Below, in pieces: positions 58,470 to 64,000 of a stretch of DNA of 64,000 bases. Location of the stretch: NCBI RefSeq assembly GCF_008831285.2, contig NC_045138.2, forward strand, positions 3,698,143-3,762,142, given 5' to 3'. Position 1 is the first letter of the stretch; each line of letters opens with the position of its first letter. The DNA comes from Nymphaea colorata (taxonomy: Eukaryota; Streptophyta; Magnoliopsida; Nymphaeales; Nymphaeaceae). Below the pieces are notes generated by a model that saw only the letters and a list, made by a program, of their open reading frames with translations, was not told where the DNA came from and searched no databases. Made by a program: the position numbers and the translations under genes.

Positions 58470-60693
58470 GAACGTCAAATTATGTAGTTATGGTTCAACC
58501 CATGAAGAAGATCCTGCCCCCATTGATTGGGATAACTCAAGGAGCCTTTGTTAAGTCTAGGATGATCCACGATCAGATTGCTATGGCCAATGAGCTCGAC
58601 CAACCATCTACTTACAATAGAAAAGATGGCATGTCTCAAACTTGATATCTCAAAGGCATATGATAGAATATCTTGGAGATTCATGCAAAAGAGCCTTCTA
58701 CTTCTTAGATTTTGTAGGGAGAAATTTTACTGCTACAAAGGATGTTAGGCAAGGCGACCTGATGTCCCTCTACCTATTCATCCTAGTAATGGAAATTGCA
58801 CCTAGGAATTTTAAGGGCCAAATAATGAGGAGGGTCATTCACCTCTTCCCCTCAGTTAGAGCCATGTCAGATGTCCACTTCCTAATGTTTGCAAGTGATC
58901 TCTTACTATTTAGTGTTGCTTCAATCAAATTGCTTACTAGCATCATGAGAATCTTAAACCAATTAGAAGAGAGAGTGGACTTCATAATCGATAACTCCAA
59001 ATCCTCTCAGTTTACATTTAATGTAGACACTCCTCTAGAGCAAAAGTTGGCCAACATTGGTGGCTGGCAAGTGATCAAGCTGTCCTTGTAATATCTGGGT
59101 GTTCCTCTTTTTACGGGGAACTTAAATGTGAAACATTGCGCATGGTTGATTGCTAAATTTGAAAAGTTGGCGCCTTGAAAATCCCAACTCCTATCTTATT
59201 GAGGGCATGTGTGTCTTACCACTGATAACCTGAGCTCCATGGGTAATTTTTTGATGCAATCTTTCTCTCTCCCATGAGATGTAGTGAAGAACCTTGAGAG
59301 ATGCATGGTCGGGTTCCTTTGGGCTGATACTTAGGACAACCGGCATATTTACCAAATAGCATGGCGTTTGCTTGTGCAAGCCCCAAGCAAAAGGAGGGAT
59401 TGGTATACACCTTTTCTAGGATGTTAATGACTCTCTACTAGCGACCATGCTTTGCTTTTCCCTTAATAGCAACTCCCTCTTCGCTTAGTGGTGCAGGCGA
59501 GATATCTTAAATCTAAGAGTTTGTGGACAGTGCGAAAACAAGGGAAGAACATTTGGGCTTGGAAAAGCTTAGGAAAAGACTGAGACAAGTGGATTTGGAA
59601 AGCCACGAGGCAAAAAGGTAGTCATGAAGGCTGGAAAGGGTACATGGAACCAACACATTCTAGTTAGAGCAAGTTGAACTATTTACATGATGTGGATTTG
59701 GCAAATAGATGCCACTTATGCAAAATGAAGGAGGAGAGCAATTTGCATGTCCTGCTCAAGTGTTTGGTAGTGCAGTGGTGTGGAGCAAGGCAATTTCAAA
59801 GTTTGGCAGGAGTAGGCTCCCATGGCAAAGTATAGATAAAAAAATCCAGCTTTGGAGCAAGGTGTCTTTCAAGGCTAAATGACTTAGGAAATGTTAGATG
59901 TTGTTATTTTCAATCATGGCGTGGAAGTTGTGGTGTTTTATAAATGAAGTGGCACATGGGAGAGAGACCATACTTACGACTGAATAGATTTTCTCTACTG
60001 TTTGGTACTCAGCTATGGAGGCATTTCAAAGTTTGCAGCTAAAGGACGAGGAATGAAACCATGTCAACTTGGTTGCTGGCTGGACTCTTGATGAGGGCAG
60101 TCTGTCAAGCTTAAACATGGAAGCCAATGTGCTTCAAATTGTCGCCCACAAGAAGGGCGTTAAAACCATGGTGATGGACATGTGGAAATTGAGAGGTATA
60201 GAATCTAGTGAGGCCCCTTTACTGGAGCTCAATATAGTGAAGATGGGGCTGAATTGCACATGCTGAGTGGCTGGCTACAATCTATGGAGAGAGTTATGAA
60301 AATTTTGAGATCATAGCAAACAATGAAGGCCAGAAGTATAGATTCAAAGCTGTGCTGGAAGGTAGAAGGCCGATTAATAAAAAATGGCAACACATTAGGG
60401 TACTTAGTCAAAGTGTAAGGGTACTTAGCTAACTGCCCACTATGCAGGTTGGCTAGCAGATGCGTCAATACGGGGAAAGAGATGGGAGGGATGATGGCGG
60501 CTGATGCTATTTTAGCTCTACAGCTATGCTTGTGCTTAATGTCTTTTGCTTTTTAATAAGAAGCATTTACGCTTGTGGTAGTTTGGCCTTTTGGTTTTGG
60601 TTTTGGGCAGCTGAGTCATCTCTTTTTGTGACTCATGCTCAACATTTTGTATATTTTTTCCTGTACACATCTTAATTTTTCTACAATAAAAAA
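58470..60693 (+). mobile_element. Decayed L1-type LINE (reverse transcriptase to 3' end)
   Basis: Plus-strand RT blocks ILPPLIGITQGAFVKSRMIHDQ (about 58509-58575, one residue split by phase), CLKLDISKAYDRISW (about 58631-58677), TATKDVRQGDLMSLYLFILVME (58730-58795) and FASDLLLF near 58890-58912. Downstream are zinc-binding/RNase H-like remains near 59690-60270 and a short A-rich end (ACAATAAAAAA near 60680-60690). Key changes such as ASDLL in place of the YADD-type motif, and many stops, show it is dead. The 5' part of the element is missing. It fills the space between the divergent TatD and CLD1 genes. Confidence 0.5.
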
Positions 60694-61882
60694 GGAGGGA
60701 GCCTATCTCCCAACAGCCCTCTTATTGGCACTGCCTTATTTGCGATTTTGCGTTTAAGTGAATATTTATTAAAAGTAATGGGTTTTTTTTGAAAAGGAAT
60801 AAAAGTGCGGGGTGAAGCAAATTCAACTTCGACCCCTTCCAAATGTCCAAGAGATAGAGAGGGAGATATAGAAAAAAAAAAGGAGAAAAGAAGTCGGCGG
60901 ATGCAGTCAACGAGGTCATGTGGCAAAGTTGGGGGTGTTTAGTTCATACTAGAACCAAGAAAAAAAAGGTATCAAATTTGAGCGTTTTTACGAAGTCCCA
61001 AATCCCAAATCTCCAACCCAATCGGCACTTTTGAGGCTAATTTGACATGTAATGAAGCGAATTATCACTACTTACACAACAAATTGGACTAAAGCACCCA
61101 AATGGATTTCTTTTAGCTCGATCGGAATGGTGGTGGCCGATGGCCAGCCTTGACCAGATGGCGTTAGTCAGCCATGGTTCTTTGATTTGTCACGGCTCGT
61201 TAATTTGCCCCATCCATGATTGCCCAAGTTACAACTTACAAACGAATCAAGCTAACTTTGGATCATGTTCGGAATGACCTGTTTGCTAATTATTTCATTA
61301 TGGAACCTTAGAGGTAAAAGACCTCCGGCCTCCGGGTCATGAAATTTTTTTCCCTTAGAAGAAGCAATGACTGCGTTTTGTGTTTTCATGGCAGCCCAAC
61401 GCTACTTAAGAAAATTTTGGAGCATCTTTTAAACATTTCTTAGGTTTCAAATCCATGACAGCTGAAATCTACAATTGCATCAAACGGCATCCACACCTTA
61501 ACGTAAAAGTACGAATTTGAAATCAGATGAAAGAGGAATTGAGATCCTTGAAAAAGATAAATTTACCCTAGTCTCACGATTTTGGCAAGAATTTTCTTCC
61601 TGCGCTTGGTTACAAAGTAAACGAAAAAAGAAAATCCATTGTGACCAGTGTTTTCTGCAATGAGATGGGGCTGCTTCCTTATTGGATTTTTCTTTGTAAA
61701 ACCAGCGGTTCGATGGGATCCAGGGTCGTTTGGAAACGTGGAGGCGCGGCAAAGATGAAACTCTTTGCTGCTATCCCCAGCCAGAGGTTGTCCCGCACCC
61801 ACTTGATTCTTTCTTGAAAGACTGCCGGTGTCGCGGTTTCCGGGCAGTTCTTTCCGTCGGGCATTGGCCTACCGTTTTGGTG
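60694..61882 (+). promoter_or_regulatory. 5' flank and leader of CLD1
   Basis: No gene or element is recognised between the LINE end and the CLD1 start. The GC content rises from about 61720, consistent with a transcribed leader; the frame is open upstream of the chosen ATG. A TATA box cannot be fixed by eye. Confidence 0.5.
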
Positions 61883-63850
61883 ATGCCGTCCCTTGCATTT
61901 CCTCACGCAGGACCCTTGGCATTCATCAGGCCTCAGCCTCTTGCCGGCTGTTATTCTCCTCATCCCGCTCGCGGAGCTCTGCTGTCCTCTCGCTTCCGGG
62001 GTGCCTCATCCACCTCCCACCAACCGCTGCAGTCCACCTCCTTTCTTCTCAGACAACCAAAGCAGAACCAGCAACAGACCAATCGCCGTTCTCTTCTGGG
62101 GAGGGCATTCGCCTCCTCAACCGGACGCCCCACCGCCGATGCCCAGCACTTGCGAAGGGAGCTGGAAGACGTTTATAGAACCTGTAAAATTTGGAGATGG
62201 AGAGGTCACGCCATCAATTTCTCGCAGTCTGGGACTGCAGAAGGACCTCCGCTCCTTCTCGTCCACGGCTTCGGTGCTTCGGTCGGTCACTGGCGGAGGT
62301 ACATGGGGTCTCTTACAACAGCACGGCCTTCTTCCTCTTCGCATCCTTCCTCTTCCTCTTCCTCTTCCTCGTTCTCTTTCTCTCCCGAAACAATTTCGCT
62401 TCTGCAGTTTCGTCCAGCTAAAATATCTTTGCCCCCACGAATGCTTTCAGGAACATTAAGGTGCTCGCTGAGAGCCATACCGTTTTCGCCATCGATCTGC
62501 TCGGTTTTGGTGCGTCTGATAAGCCTGCAGGTTTCGCGTATGAGATGGAGATCTGGGCTCAGGTCAGGTTTTAGATGATTACCCAGCTACCCACCTTGTT
62601 CTCCCCTCTTCCTCCTTCTATTGCAAGAACGACGTATTTACAGGGAGCAGTGGTTCTTTTCCACCAGTTGATCCTGGACTTTTTGGAAGAGGTGGTTCAG
62701 AAGCCGACGGTGCTCATAGGCAACTCCGTCGGCAGCCTCGCATGTCTTATTGCAGCTGCTTCAGGTTCGGATGTCTTCTTCTTCTTCCGTTGCATGCATG
62801 TTTTACACCAACTTCTGGTCTTAAAATCAGAAAGGCCAGGGAAGCCCTCATGATCTGTCTGTCCGTTTCTTGGTGGTTCGAGGGATCCGTGACTGGGCTG
62901 CTAGTCAGGTTCATTTTTGTTTCTTGCACTTAAAAGGTTGTCTGCGGCTGCTTTTCTCACTTTGTGACGCCTGAACAGAGTCGCAGCAGGGTCTGGTCCG
63001 GGGGCTGGTGCTACTGAACTGCGCAGGTGGCATGAATAACAAGGCGATAGTTGATGACTGGAGGATCAAGCTTCTGCTGCCGTTTCTTTTGCTGTTTGAT
63101 TTCCTTCTCAGGCAACGGAGGATTGCATCCTTCCTGTTTGAACGCGTCAAGAGCAGGTATGCTGACGCACATTTCCCTTTCTCTTTTGAACTGGCATGTG
63201 TAAATGGTGCGTGACTCAGAAACATGAACCAGGGAGACCCTGAAGGGCATTCTCTTGTCTGTCTACGGAAACAAAGACAGCGTTGACGATGAATTGGTTG
63301 AGGTGATAATTCTTTGGCACTTTGTACTAGTACCTTTTCTTTTCACTCTTTTTTTTTTTTTTTTTTTTTTTTTTTCCATCTTGCTAGTTAAAGCAATATC
63401 AGAATATCATAATGTCATCGCACTTGAATTGTGATAGCCGCTGCTTCCTGCTTCATGTCTGCTTGCCTGAACTTGCTATGTTCATGTTCTTTCTCTACAT
63501 TAAGAGTTGTAAAAGCTCAAATAATTGCATGGTTGCAGATCATCAATGGACCAGCAGAAGACGAAGGGGCGCTTGATGCATTTGTATCTATTGTGACAGG
63601 TCCACCTGGGCCCAACCCTACTTCCTTGATGCAGAACATCTCGCTGCCTGTTCTGATACTGTGGGGAGATCGAGACCCATTTACTCCACTCGATGGGCCT
63701 GTTGGCAGATACTTTGCGTCTCTCCCATCAAGACTTCCGAATGTCAATCTTTTTGTTCTGGAAGGAGTTGGCCATTGCCCTCACGATGACAGACCTGATC
63801 TAGTCCATGAAAAATTGCTCCCTTGGTTGGATGCCCTTCCCGAAACATGA
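61883..63850 (+). CDS. CLD1: Chlorophyll dephytylase 1 (chloroplast alpha/beta hydrolase)
   Basis: Six exons (61883-62298, 62451-62562, 62668-62764, 62979-63156, 63233-63302, 63539-63850) join in phase to 394 residues; stop TGA at 63848. The start is the ATG at 61883 (MPSLAFPHAGPLAF). Residues 1-~85 are Ser/Arg/Pro-rich and almost free of acidic residues, as in a chloroplast transit peptide. The hydrolase domain begins near YRTCKIWRWRGHAINF and has the oxyanion motif LLLVHGFGAS, LLGFGASDKPAG, the nucleophile elbow GNSVGS (Ser196), LVLLNCAGGMNNKA, the acid region LWGDRD (Asp337) and GVGHCPHDDRPD (His370). These closely match plant CLD1, which removes phytol from chlorophyll during photosystem II repair (family knowledge). 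Related pheophytinase differs in these blocks. Introns are short (76-236 bp), unlike the rest of the window; intron 5 has a T run of about 28. The gene looks intact. Confidence 0.5.
63348..63376. repeat. Poly-T run in CLD1 intron 5
   Basis: About 28 consecutive T upstream of the exon 6 acceptor; probably a U-rich intron tract. Length may be unreliable in the assembly. Confidence 0.5.
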
Positions 63851-64000
63851 CCGCGAACCTGTCTCATCTCCTCCTTCTGGGCACTATTCTCTGTATCTCA
63901 GGTTCAACTTCTGCCTGATCACTATAAAGGAAACGGGAAATTGTAGCAAATTTTCGTGTAAAAGAGCCTGAGGGTCTGTTTAAAGCCATTCCCCACTTTA
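63851..64000 (+). other. CLD1 3' flank
   Basis: Probable 3' UTR; no clear AATAAA signal is seen before the window ends. Confidence 0.5.

Noticed and set aside
1-64000. A CRISPR, phage-defence or operon-like system
   Set aside because: Everything readable is eukaryotic: spliced plant genes and plant transposons. The repeat arrays seen are satellites, TIR subterminal repeats or microsatellites.

Overview
This is nuclear DNA of a flowering plant. It is AT-rich, its genes are split by GT-AG introns (some of several kb), and all five genes belong to plant families, including a plant-only Alfin-like PHD protein and a chloroplast chlorophyll dephytylase. I cannot name the species. Long introns filled with old, nested transposons would fit a lineage with slow DNA turnover (an early-diverging angiosperm or a magnoliid, for example), but that is only an impression.

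Layout, left to right: (1) 5984-18371, minus strand: N-terminal half of a SART3/Prp24-type U6 snRNP recycling factor; eight exons are seen and the 3' half lies beyond the left edge. Its introns hold a hAT-type MITE (1040-1827), a PIF/Harbinger-like MITE (9594-10643) and a Ty3/gypsy fragment split by another TIR element (11727-12890). (2) 18744-21669: about 2.5 tandem copies of a 1.2-kb AT-rich repeat just upstream of SART3. (3) 24486-28123, minus: an organelle-type release-factor-like GGQ protein in five or six exons. (4) 29453-29496: a truncated U2 snRNA retrocopy with perfect 12-bp target duplications. (5) 29893-36343, minus: a complete five-exon Alfin-like gene with a 5.3-kb third intron. 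(6) 39686 to about 58167, minus: a twelve-exon TATDN1-type TatD nuclease gene of about 18 kb. One intron holds a truncated copia element, another a three-level nest (copia, containing two opposed gypsy pieces, one containing a hAT MITE), and a third a tRNA-derived SINE with a 19-bp target duplication. (7) About 58470-60693, plus: a decayed LINE. (8) 61883-63850, plus: a complete six-exon chlorophyll dephytylase (CLD1) gene.

The genes are ordinary single-copy housekeeping genes (RNA processing, organelle translation, chromatin reading, nuclease, chlorophyll turnover) and do not form a functional cluster. The exon models were built by hand from conserved protein blocks, GT/AG sites and phase agreement; almost every junction is phase-consistent. 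The unusual material is in the mobile DNA: two near-identical copies of a hAT MITE packed with a 16-bp palindrome, a TIR element carrying a GC-rich possible captured gene fragment inside a reverse transcriptase, the U2 retrocopy, the SINE, and a 45-bp duplication that copied a splice donor in the TatD gene. I found no prokaryote-like system, CRISPR array or intact tRNA/rRNA gene.
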